Source of the DNA: Rhizophagus clarus | Lineage: Eukaryota; Glomeromycota; Glomeromycetes; Glomerales; Glomeraceae | Direction of reading: 5' to 3' | Assembly: GCA_015698045.1 (NCBI GenBank) | Contig: BLAL01000175.1 | Coordinates: 678,093-742,092 of the forward strand | DNA: 64,000 nucleotides | Shown: positions 56,183-64,000 of the stretch, piece by piece | Layout: each line of letters starts with the position of its first letter | Position numbering within the stretch: position 1 is the first letter of the stretch | Position numbers and translations under genes: made by a program | Notes under the pieces: model-generated | What the model saw: the letters and a program-made list of their open reading frames with translations, nothing else | What the model was told of the DNA's origin: nothing | The model's database searches: none

Positions 56183-56333
56183 GTTATACAACGCCTTATC
56201 CAGGAGGGCCGAATAGAGAAGGACGTTCACAGTAGGCCGTCCTTCGTATATCAGGTCTGGGTACCTGACTGAAAACTTTCGCAAACTGTGGCCACGAAGT
56301 GCTTCCAGTTCTCTATTCTACCAGTTGTATAAC
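56183..56333. other. Strongly foldable 151-bp segment (candidate structured RNA or foldback unit)
   Basis: Nested complementary arms: GTTATACAAC (56183-56192) with GTTGTATAAC (56324-56333), and GAATAGAGAA (56211-56220) with TTCTCTATTC (56309-56318), both perfect. Inside are three local hairpins: ggacg/cgtcc (56221-56242), tcaggt/acctga (56251-56268) and a weaker one around 56276-56299. Together they make a multi-branched fold. GC content is well above the surroundings. It lies between the transposase gene and the accessory gene in the Plavaka element. It could be an RNA gene, an RNA control element, or a small foldback DNA element. Confidence 0.5.
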
Positions 56334-56562
56334 GCCGTTAGGATGACCATTATTCATAATTAATCGAGAAAAGAATAATTTTTTTGATATATTTATATAA
56401 ATTATTTTTTTACAATGATGTGAATTCTAGCATTAAAAATTCGTGATTTATTAACAAATTTAGAAATTGACCCAATTTCAAGATTATCAATCAACTTACA
56501 CATATTATAGCTGTATAAATAAACCGCCCCTGCATCCGGCTACAACTAATGAAATTTTTAAT

Positions 56563-56957
56563 ATGACCTCTCCCTCGAGAAAAAAAAATCGTACAATATA
56601 TTTTAGTCGCAAAGTGCATCGCCAACAGCAAGGACAACAATCGGTAATTATCAATGACATAATAAAATATAATATAATTATTGTTAAATTAACTTAAATT
56701 AATTTCATTAGAAACAAAATCAGAATTTGGACGAAGCCCTTGCTAACTTAATTAATAACGTGTATATTAGTAATCAGGATAATAATTTCATACCAAGAGA
56801 ATGGTATGAAAAATTATGGAAGGACTTTCAAGCTCTTGAAAGGAATTATGATAATTTAAATATTAGATTTAAATTTGGGTTGGGTCTATGGAGATTAGTT
56901 TTAATTTTTACATTATTATGTTTTCTAGTATTTTTTATAAATAAATTCTTTTTATGA
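56563..56957 (+). CDS. Small tail-anchored protein in the Plavaka element, 108 aa, 2 exons
   Basis: Exons 56563-56643 and 56712-56957 join through a GT-AG intron in phase. The N-terminus is basic (SPSRKKNRTIYFSRKVHRQQ). The middle is a helical stretch (EKLWKDFQALERNYDNLNIR). The last ~22 residues (LWRLVLIFTLLCFLVFFINK) form a single membrane segment with almost nothing after it, which suggests a tail-anchored protein. The ATG at 56563 is chosen as the first in frame near the splice-joined exon. It lies just inside the right terminal repeat. I know of no role; an accessory function for the transposon is inference. Confidence 0.55.
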
Positions 56958-56995
56958 TAAAGAAACTTTACATTGAATTATACACTGCAATTTAG

Positions 56996-57091
56996 CCTTT
57001 GGTTCCGGTCTGGAATCAGCGTAAAGTTTAATAAAATTACACGGGCGCGGCCAATGATATAATTATTGTTCAGTCATTAATTCCTTAATTA
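56996..57091 (-). repeat. Right terminal repeat of the Plavaka element (inverted copy)
   Basis: Reverse complement of the repeats at 52013-52229, sharing ggttccggtctggaatcagc and attacacgggcgcgg with a few mismatches. Confidence 0.8.
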
Positions 57092-57119
57092 ATGTATGTT
57101 CCGTTTAGCTCATTAAACT

Positions 57120-57300
57120 GCATGACGATTGCGATGATATTCTATAGGGCTGATATTTCCCACGATAGAGCTAAATTCTCATCATGAAAATACCTTCCAA
57201 ATATTTTTATTTCAAAAAAAAAAAATTAACATTGGTAGTAGTATCATTATATAATCTAGACCTAGGGTTTTTTATAATATTTATTGAAAGAATACAAAGA
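57120..57300 (+). repeat. Left inverted repeat of the second element
   Basis: Begins gcatgacgattgcgatgat and ends after the shared taatctaga block and a T-rich stretch. It is the complement of 61600-61770. Confidence 0.7.
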
Positions 57301-57338
57301 AAGAATACAAAGAAAATAAAAATCAAAAACATTATTGA

Positions 57339-57734
57339 TTATTTTTGATTATTTTCCCATTTAAAGTATTCATCCAAACTTTTGAATGAAGGTTGTGACG
57401 AAGATTGAGACTGTGATGATGATGACGACGACGATGATGATTGCTATGCGTGCTGTGCGTAAAGTTTCAGTTCAAGATCATAATTTCTTTTCTTTTGAAT
57501 TTCGATTTGTTTTGCGTACACGTCTATCCATTTTAATAAGTTTTCATTTTCCCGACACAATTGATTCATTCATTCAATTGCTTTCTCTTTTGATGCTTCA
57601 ACATCTTTCTTATAATCGATAAGTTGTATTTGAACATCACCGATTTCAATTTCTTTCCGTAATTTATGACGTTGTCGTCTTTTAAGCTGCCGTTTACGAG
57701 ATGTTTTTCTGGAAAACAAGGATGGTTTGCCCAT
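57339..57734 (-). pseudogene. Small basic coiled-coil protein gene with two in-frame stops
   Basis: The frame starts at ATG 57734 (MGKPSLFSRKTSRKRQLKRR), very rich in Arg/Lys, and continues as a helix (KEKAIE). TGA interrupts here, followed by MNQLCRENENLLKWIDVYAK and QHA, where TAG interrupts. It continues with a poly-Ser/Gln stretch and ends at TAA 57339-57341. The continued heptad pattern across the first stop shows both parts were once one protein of about 131 residues. A basic coiled coil of this size resembles small bZIP-like or accessory DNA-binding proteins, but no clear family is recognised. Confidence 0.6.
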
Positions 57735-58985
57735 TTTTTTAAAAATCAAAAATTTAAAAGTTTTTTTTTTAAAAAAATAATGGAAATTTATTAGTCGTGG
57801 TAGTGTCGTGGTCAGAAAACAATTTTAGAAATTATCCAGCTGAATAACAGCCGAAATTAGTCAGGTCCTTCTCCAAACATATGGCATTGTAACTAGTGTA
57901 ACTAGTAATGTGTACACGTGCACATTGTGCACATGAATTTTATACAGACCAGAATCCTACTTAATTATCAGAATTCAAAAAAGGAATTGTAACAATGTAA
58001 TTCTTTTTTTCCGATGATTCCGGATAGATAGATATCTAATAAATTCTTTGAGACTCCTGATGGAACCGTAAAAAATTTATTGATTTATATCTAATTAAAG
58101 TATATATATTAATTCTTTGTGATCATTTTTGAAGACTTGTAGTCTTGTAGAAGAAGAAATATATTATATATGGTAATGTGTAATGTTTTATTACATATGT
58201 CCACAAAACTGTATAAATTTGGTAACCAATTTATTGAAGTAATAAATAAGTACAGATAGATGCGTAGGTATATGCAGGTTCATTTATACTTTGTTATAAT
58301 TCTTTATACTTTTTTTTCTCTCTTCATGATATTAGTTTCACCTTCAAATAAAATATATTAATTATGCTGGTCTGAAGCGGTGTCTCGTAATTCCTTAACA
58401 TGTAATTTATTTTAATTACGTTGATTGATCAATGAATTATTTTTCCGCGCAATTTCAAAAATAGAAACCATTGTACTGGATGTGCTCTCCTGCGTAATTC
58501 CAAAGATAGAAACTATTGTACTGTTAATTATTTCCCTGCGTATCCAAAATCGGATGTAATTTAATTTGATCACTTTGATTTAACAATGAATTATTTTCCG
58601 CGCTCTTAATCATTTTCTTGCGTAATTCCAAAAATAGAAATCATTGTACTGGATTTATTTTAATTTACGTATATGCAAAGAAAGATGCGGGAGATCAATG
58701 ATCTGGTTTTTAGCGATAAGAACATTTACATCGCTCATTAAATCAATTTATTTAGTCCACGTTTATACATCAAATTAATTGAGATTTAACAATTATCTAT
58801 AAACTATACATTGTAAAATATAACATAAATGCATAATTATAAAATATCTAAAAATAAAAACTTGAGAGTTCAAAAAATATAAATATAAGTTATTTCTCTT
58901 GGAAATCATGTATCAAGCAATAATCATTTGTTACTACCATTTTGTGAACAAAACATAAATTTACTCTTTATCTTCTTCATCAAAA
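57735..58985. other. Non-coding interior of the second element, with ~36-bp degenerate repeats
   Basis: Between 58430 and 58660 a segment close to gcgtaattccaaaaatagaa followed by atcattgtactgga recurs about four times, interleaved with gaattattttccgcgc. No gene is visible. The right end should hold the promoter of the gene at 58986. Confidence 0.55.
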
Positions 58986-60650
58986 ATGTCTCAATCATCA
59001 ATTGTATCATCAAAAAGAAAAAGGAAGCATGAGTCTTACAATTTAGATGAAAGGCTTCATGAACAATTTAATTGGGACGAGGATTCATTCGACAATAAAA
59101 AAATAAAATTAGATACATTGAATGATAGAAAAGAACTATTTAACAAACGCGCTTCTTTTACAAACTTAGTGTCCTCTGCGTCCCTAATATTACCACCCGA
59201 AGTTGATACGGTGGTAATTACAAAGGACAAATTTGTTGTGGAATGGATTCAAAATCCAGACACAATAACTAAAATTCCCCCAACTCAAGTGAAACAGGTA
59301 TTGTACGAGGATGATAGAATTGAACTTGGGAATGAAATTCATCAGAATTCTTTTAAGATTCCAGTTTATTATTGTAATTCAGTCACTCCAAATAATATAA
59401 TTAAGAAAATAAATGAAGAGAAGCGAATGCTCATTAACTCACAAATTAATGATGCAGAAACATCCTTATCGTCTGCCCAAATTGAGAGTTACTCAGAAAT
59501 AACAAAAAAATCGCTCAAAAAAACAGCTAGTAAGAAATCCGTAAATGAAAAGTTAAATAGTTCAATACGGGCAATAAATGAAAGTCTTCAATACTTTCAT
59601 TACCTTCCTCCAAAAGATGTCCCTGTGCGGGACAAAAAAATTGTAAGTGTTTTATTATTATTTTTATATCAAAACAGAATAAATCAATTAAATATTAATA
59701 TTTTTTTAAGAACCCGAATCGTTACGAATGGAGTGCAAAAATTTGCGAGTATTTAAAGCTAAAAGCAGAGGATGAACATGATGAGAAATTAGAAGAATGG
59801 GGAAATCTCGCCACGAAAAAAGAGCATCATATTTCAACTATCGATTCAGTTTATGATAAACCAAATACAAGTTACTTTGAACAATATGTTGATTATATTG
59901 CAACTGAACATGAAGAGGTGCCCGATTACCTCATTCCGTTGAATCCTCCTCCAGCACCAATGCTCATCCAAGATAAAAATGATGCCAACTTTATGCGGCA
60001 TTTTGAGGCTGCTACAGATTATATTTTGTATGCAGCCACAGCCTGCACAAGATTAAGGGTCAGCGAGGAAATTGCTCGCAGATCAAGATTAAGATGGTAT
60101 AGTGTTTTAGCAGATCTTTACGACCGTTATAAACAAGTTGTAGACAAAATACCTTCCTTAAAAGATGATGATAAGAGGGTTAAGGAAGCCTCAGAATTGG
60201 AAGGGAAAAAAAAAAGATAAATTAAGAAGAAAGGCACTCGCAAAGGAAGTGATAGCGGGCCGAAGGATCAACAAAATCTTAAATGCCCTGAAAGGGCAGT
60301 GGAATGTGATAGAATTACATGATTTTATCACAAGAGAATTCCTAATAAATAATGATACAGATTTTTTTGATAAACTAACAAAAGGAATTCAGTGGCCGAC
60401 AAAGGAATTCGACCTACATTATAGGCGGGTTCCTAATTTGGGATCCTCGTTTCAATTTGCTTTAAAGGAGGATGATGATAATTATGAAAAGTCAGAGGAT
60501 CACGAAAATAACGAAGAAGAGGATGATAATGAGGATGGAAAAGCACCAGATGGAGATGCAGCACAAGCACCAGTCAAGGATAATGGTGGAAATCACGATG
60601 ATGACGAGGATGATGACGAGATGGATATTGACAGAAAAAAAGGATGGTGA
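58986..60650 (+). CDS. Unknown protein in the second element: NLS-like start, acidic tail, one homopolymer frameshift
   Basis: Exon 1 is 58986-59642 and exon 2 starts at 59711 (GT-AG, in phase). The N-terminus has a basic SKRKRKHE motif, a likely nuclear signal. Later parts include LILPPEVDTVVITKDKFVVE, EWSAKICEYLKLKAEDE, and a helical HFEAATDYILYAATACTRLR. As read, the frame stops at 60220 after GKKKR, giving 388 aa. At a 10-base A run (60206-60215) a one-base slip restores a coding frame to 60650 (KALAKEVIAGRRINKILNAL, then FDLHYRRVPNLGSSFQFALK), ending in a long Asp/Glu tail; total about 531 aa. An assembly or sequencing indel is the simplest reading. I do not recognise the family. It might be a DNA-binding partner protein of the element. 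Confidence 0.6.
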
Positions 60651-60762
60651 TTATGAAAAATCAGAGGATCACGAAAATAACGAAAAAGAGGATGATAATG
60701 AGGATGGAGATGCAGCACCAAGCACCAGATGCGCACCGGAGAATGGCCAGCAGTTAATTTGA
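60478..60762 (+). repeat. Duplicated acidic-tail segment
   Basis: A ~60-bp stretch beginning attatgaaaagtcagaggat and coding for YEKSEDHENNE occurs at 60478-60538 and again at about 60652-60710. The second copy is out of frame with the first after the stop at 60650; its own frame ends at 60762. It reflects a recent tandem duplication in the acid-rich tail. Confidence 0.75.
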
Positions 60763-60772
60763 TTTTTTCATA

Positions 60773-61250
60773 ATAGAATTTAGTTTATTTTTACGAGAGT
60801 TTTTTTTATTTCCTATTTTATCAGATTTATAAAAAAACATTATCTGTTCGTAATAAATAAATAAAAATATATACGGTATATTATATGTATATGTCAAAAA
60901 CATGTTTTAAGATAGTGTGAATTGATTCAACTTATTATGTTTTTCTTTAAATATCGTTCATTTGAAAAGCTCTGGTAAAATGCGTGTTCTTTTGCTCTAA
61001 ACAACCTTTCACGTGGCTGGCATTGCCAAATAACGTTTTTTTTTGAATAATTTAATAAAAAAGAATAATTGTTTTTTAAATTACAATACATGAAAGGCAC
61101 AGAATGCTTTTATAAAAAGATGCTTGACAAATCATTTTTAATAATGTCAGAATTTCCAGAAAAAGTAGTTTACATATTTTCTTATTGAGCTAAATGAGCA
61201 AAATATTGCAGATTCGTTCTTATCTGTTATAATTTTAAATATAATGTACA
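60773..61250. other. Non-coding, no feature seen
   Basis: AT-rich stretch between the unknown gene and the repeats at 61251; probably 3' UTR and spacer of the second element. Confidence 0.5.
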
Positions 61251-61572
61251 GATATCACAGGAATTTATGTGTCGTTGTTGTTGTCATGCCCATGCAGTTT
61301 TATTAAATTTTACGCTGATTCCGGACCGGAACCAAAGAACCAAAAGGCTTACATTAATTACATTAATTAAAAGAAGATATTACAGGATTGCTGAACAATA
61401 TGTCATTATGTGTTATTGTTGTCACGCCCGAGTAATTTTATTAAATTTTACGCTGATTCCGGACTGGAACCAAAGGCTTACATTAATTACATTAATTAAA
61501 AGAAGATATTACAGGAATTAATTGCTGAACAATATGTCATTATGTGTCATTTTGTCGCGGCCCGTGTAATTT
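61251..61572 (+). repeat. Three tandem copies of the Plavaka terminal repeat
   Basis: Copies at about 61251-61340, 61376-61478 and 61500-61572 (the last incomplete), each with gctgattccgga or the cgtgtaatt core. They are in the same orientation as the left Plavaka end at 52013 and opposite to the copy at 56996. Confidence 0.8.
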
Positions 61573-61599
61573 CTTTGTAATGTTCAATAAATATAATAA

Positions 61600-61770
61600 T
61601 ATTGAAAAAAACCAGGTCCTTCTAGATTATATAATGATACTACTACCAATTACCAAAGTTAATTTTTTTTTGAAATAAAAATATTTAGACATTTTACGTG
61701 GGGAGAATTTAGCCCTATCGTGGGACATGGGAAATGTCATCCCTATAGAAAGTCTTCACAATCATCATGC
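61600..61770 (-). repeat. Right inverted repeat of the second element
   Basis: Reverse complement of 57120-57300, ending with catcatgc at 61770, directly beside a tRNA-like sequence. Confidence 0.7.
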
Positions 61771-61845
61771 GGTAGAAATTGAACTTAAGACCTGCAGATA
61801 TGCAGATTCCGTGCAAAGAACAACTACACCACATAATTGTAGTTA
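61771..61845 (-). ncRNA. tRNA-like remnant (possible tRNA pseudogene or SINE head)
   Basis: On the minus strand, TGGTGTAGTTG (61831-61821) fits the pol III A-box pattern exactly, and AGTTCAATTTC (61785-61775) is a weakened B box at the right distance. Between them lies CTGCATA, which could be an anticodon loop reading GCA (Cys). The acceptor and T stems do not pair well, so it is not a working tRNA as read. Confidence 0.35.
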
Positions 61846-63490
61846 GAAAAAGATTTTATTGATAATTTTAAGTCTATAAAAATTTAATAATTTTCAATTT
61901 TATATACTAAGATCTAAATTTTTTTTGTATACGTTTCCGCTACTATATTGTACTGTACATTGTAGGTGGTGCACAAATTTCCGCACATGACCATAATTTT
62001 GTGTGCGCTTTATGCTTGGTAAGATTAATGAAAATTTAGTTGTTAATAAAAATCAAATCTATATCTCTTTGAATTTTTAGAGTTTTAGCAGATATCGCTG
62101 CAAATCGACATCATAAATGTTATATCATATCATATATATATTAATTTAACATCGTTTCAAATTTTCAAAGTTTCTTAATTATATAAATATCAGTAATTAT
62201 TAAATTTGTGTCAGTTTTTAAAATTAACCAATAAAATCACATTAATCTTTATGCATGATGTAATATACTAAATTAACCAATCAAAATTCGATTTGTTTAC
62301 ATGCATGTGATATCTAAAAATAGCTAAAAATCGTGTTTATTTAATGCGTGATTTTTTTTTGCTTATTTTCAAAAAATACGCTTCTCTCTTAAATATTATA
62401 CTTGTCTTATATATTAACACTTTACGGTATTTTCTTTTCTCTTTTATCCAAGTATACTTTACTTATCTTTTATCCAAGTATACTTATCTTTTACAATATT
62501 AACAATACTTTGGTATTTTAGTTTATATATTCGATATAACCACCAACATGAAGACCGTTCGCCAAAAAACGTATAAGACAAAAAAACTACTTTTAAATAA
62601 ATAGTGAAGCCATTAAGCAGGTATGAAAATGGCGATATACGCATATTTTTCGTATTTTTTTGGACTCTACCATATTCGTAAAGTCTACTGGTTCTGTAGG
62701 AGGGATTGGTTATGTACTTTCTTTACAATAGGGTGTAGTTTGAGTCTTTCTTTGTTAGACTGTGGTATTACTTAAGGGAGTTAGAATGTATTCTCAAATG
62801 CTATGTTCAAATTGCTGAATATATTTGAAGCTTTCTTTTGTAATATTTGCTTAGCCCGGAGGAAAATGTTGTGAAATAGGGCTGGATATTTTATGACATT
62901 TTCTGCCGCCAATTACTTTGTCCGGGTGTGGCGTCAGTCGTAGCAGCCAGCCATTTTTTTTATAATATTATGGTTTTAAGAATTAGTAACACTTTCAAAA
63001 TTTAAAGAGCTAACGTTAAAAATATTATCATTTTTATTTTTTTCTCAAAATCCCGGAGATTACCCTGCTCTAACCATTATCCCAAGGTTATGTATTAAAT
63101 TTAAATTTTAAATATATTTTATAAAGAGTATATTATATTAATCATAATTGTTTTTTTTTTATATTTTTTTTAAAATTTACCCTTAGCGACTGGATCCTAC
63201 TTACGTATAGAATAAAAGGAATAAAGATAGTATTTAATGTTTTCGTTATTCTTAACAATAATCTTTATTTTCTTTATTATTAATAAGATTGTATTATTAT
63301 TATTGATGTATAATAAATATTAATTTTGTGATGTAATTTATGAAATTACTACGATATAGTTATTGATGATATCAAATAAATGTTATAATACTTTAGCGAT
63401 GTTAATTCGATATTAATATGATATTTCTACGATATAGTTACGATGTCAAATAAATGTTATAATACTTTGGTAACGTTAATATGATATTTC
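61846..63490. other. Intergenic, no supportable gene
   Basis: AT-rich spacer. Around 62445-62490 cttttatccaagtatactt is duplicated. From 63345 to 63490 a ~75-bp unit containing caaataaatgttataatact occurs twice. No gene is visible on either strand. Confidence 0.5.
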
Positions 63491-63504
63491 AACATTTCGA
63501 CCGT

Positions 63505-64000
63505 AATGTTTCGTAATACTTACGAGCACGTAATGCTACGGAACATTTCGATCGTAATGTTCCGTAATGCTTACGAGCACGTAATGCTACGGAACATTTT
63601 GACCGTAATGTTTCGTAATGCTTACGAGCACGTAATGCTACGGAACATTTTGACCGTAATGTTTCGTAATGCTTACGAGCACGTAATGCTACGGAACATT
63701 ATGGTCGAAATGTTTCGTAATACTTACAAGCACGTAATGCTACGGAACATTTCGATCGTAAGGTTCCGTAATACTTACGAGCACGTAATGCTACGGAACA
63801 TTATGGTCGAAATGTTTCGTAATACTTACAGCACGTAATGCTACAGAACATTTTGACCGTAATGTTTCGTAATGCTTACGAGCACGTAATGCTACGGAAC
63901 ATTATGGTCGAAATGTTTCGTAATACTTACAAGCACGTAATGCTACGGAACATTATGGTCGAAATGTTTCGTAATACTTACAAGCACGTAATGCTACGGA
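63505..64000 (+). repeat. 51-bp satellite running off the window end
   Basis: About ten units, each with gcacgtaatgctacggaaca followed by a variable block (tttcgatcgtaatg, ttttgaccgtaatg or ttatggtcgaaatg), then tttcgtaat and acttac. As 51 is a multiple of three the array is open in one frame, which creates a spurious repetitive protein. It continues beyond 64000. Confidence 0.9.

Larger units (their letters stand above)
52013..57091 (+). mobile_element. Plavaka-type (CACTA/EnSpm superfamily) DNA transposon
   Basis: Bounded by inverted repeats of about 95 bp: two tandem copies in plus orientation at 52013-52229 and one inverted copy at 56996-57091. All share the core gcgcccgtgtaattttatta and gctgattccgga. 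Inside lie a six-exon transposase (52850-55767), a foldable segment (56183-56333) and a small membrane-protein gene (56563-56957), all on the plus strand. All coding frames are open, so the element may be recent or active. Exact tips and the target duplication could not be fixed by eye. Confidence 0.7.
57120..61770. mobile_element. Second inverted-repeat element, 4.65 kb, abutting the Plavaka element
   Basis: Inverted repeats of about 170 bp bound it: 57120-57300 and 61600-61770. They share blocks such as ttggtagtagtatcattata followed by taatctaga, ctatagggctgat/ctatagggatgac, and aaatatttttatttc, with several indels. It carries a decayed minus-strand coiled-coil gene (57339-57734) and a plus-strand gene of unknown function (58986-60650). 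Just inside the right repeat are three copies of the Plavaka terminal repeat (61251-61572). No transposase was found in it, so it is probably mobilised in trans, perhaps by the Plavaka transposase next door (inference). Confidence 0.6.

Noticed and set aside
60472..60762. 96-aa methionine/isoleucine-rich frame
   Set aside because: Over most of its length it is an out-of-frame reading of the Asp/Glu-rich tail; only the last ~35 codons follow the duplicated tail segment.
63506..63838. 110-aa repetitive protein (EHVMLRN units)
   Set aside because: 51-bp satellite unit is a multiple of three; no start context or unique sequence.

Overview
This window looks like nuclear DNA of a filamentous fungus with a very AT-rich, transposon-laden genome, most likely an arbuscular mycorrhizal fungus (Glomeromycotina, Rhizophagus-like). 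The evidence is short GT-AG introns in nearly every host gene, long AT-rich spacers, an F-box/LRR-type gene, a Crinkler-like fragment, a tandem pair of beta-propeller/ion-channel fusion genes, and a dense set of fungal-type transposons. The species call is inference; no rRNA or clear tRNA is present to fix it. Layout, left to right. 1-1 kb: relic of an intron-containing repeat gene. 3.0-5.7 kb: intact nine-exon ABCG half-transporter. 7.9-12.1 and 14.3-18.6 kb: two intact minus-strand paralogues with identical eight-exon structure (beta-propeller-like N-terminus plus TRP/polycystin-like channel); a decayed third copy lies at 26.1-26.9 kb. 22.6-26.0 kb: an F-box gene split by a Crypton-like tyrosine-recombinase element flanked by 5-bp ATTAT repeats. 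27.9-30 kb: small ORFs and fragments (LRR-like tail, Crinkler-like N-terminus). 30.3-37.2 kb: the most unusual block. Gag (coiled coil plus CCHC knuckle) and a retropepsin-like protease sit on the minus strand, joined at a canonical -1 slippery site. Divergent from them is a DDE integrase with the N- and C-terminal features of Maverick/Polinton (c-)integrases, followed by a decayed C2HC-finger gene and a zinc-ribbon ORF. I see no reverse transcriptase or PolB here. 37.2-45.5 kb: a LINE (ORF1 with RRM and zinc knuckle; ORF2 with endonuclease, RT and RNase H), broken by in-frame stops, by a 716-bp hAT-type MITE with a perfect 8-bp target duplication, and at its 3' end by an 11-bp satellite. 49.2-50.7 kb: intact six-exon gene of unknown function. 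52.0-57.1 kb: an apparently intact Plavaka-type (CACTA superfamily) transposon with a six-exon transposase, a small tail-anchored accessory protein and a strongly foldable 151-bp segment. 57.1-61.8 kb: a second inverted-repeat element with an unknown nuclear-looking protein and a decayed coiled-coil gene. The window ends in a 51-bp satellite. The host genes do not form a pathway. The main story is layered insertion: Crypton into F-box, hAT MITE into LINE, and two inverted-repeat elements side by side. Most element ORFs carry in-frame stops (often TGA where Arg or Trp would fit) or homopolymer frameshifts, which fits decay of methylated repeats. The ABC transporter, both channels, the 390-aa gene, the Plavaka transposase and the integrase have open frames. 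Exon joins were worked out by hand from GT-AG sites and reading-frame continuity; no RNA evidence was available.
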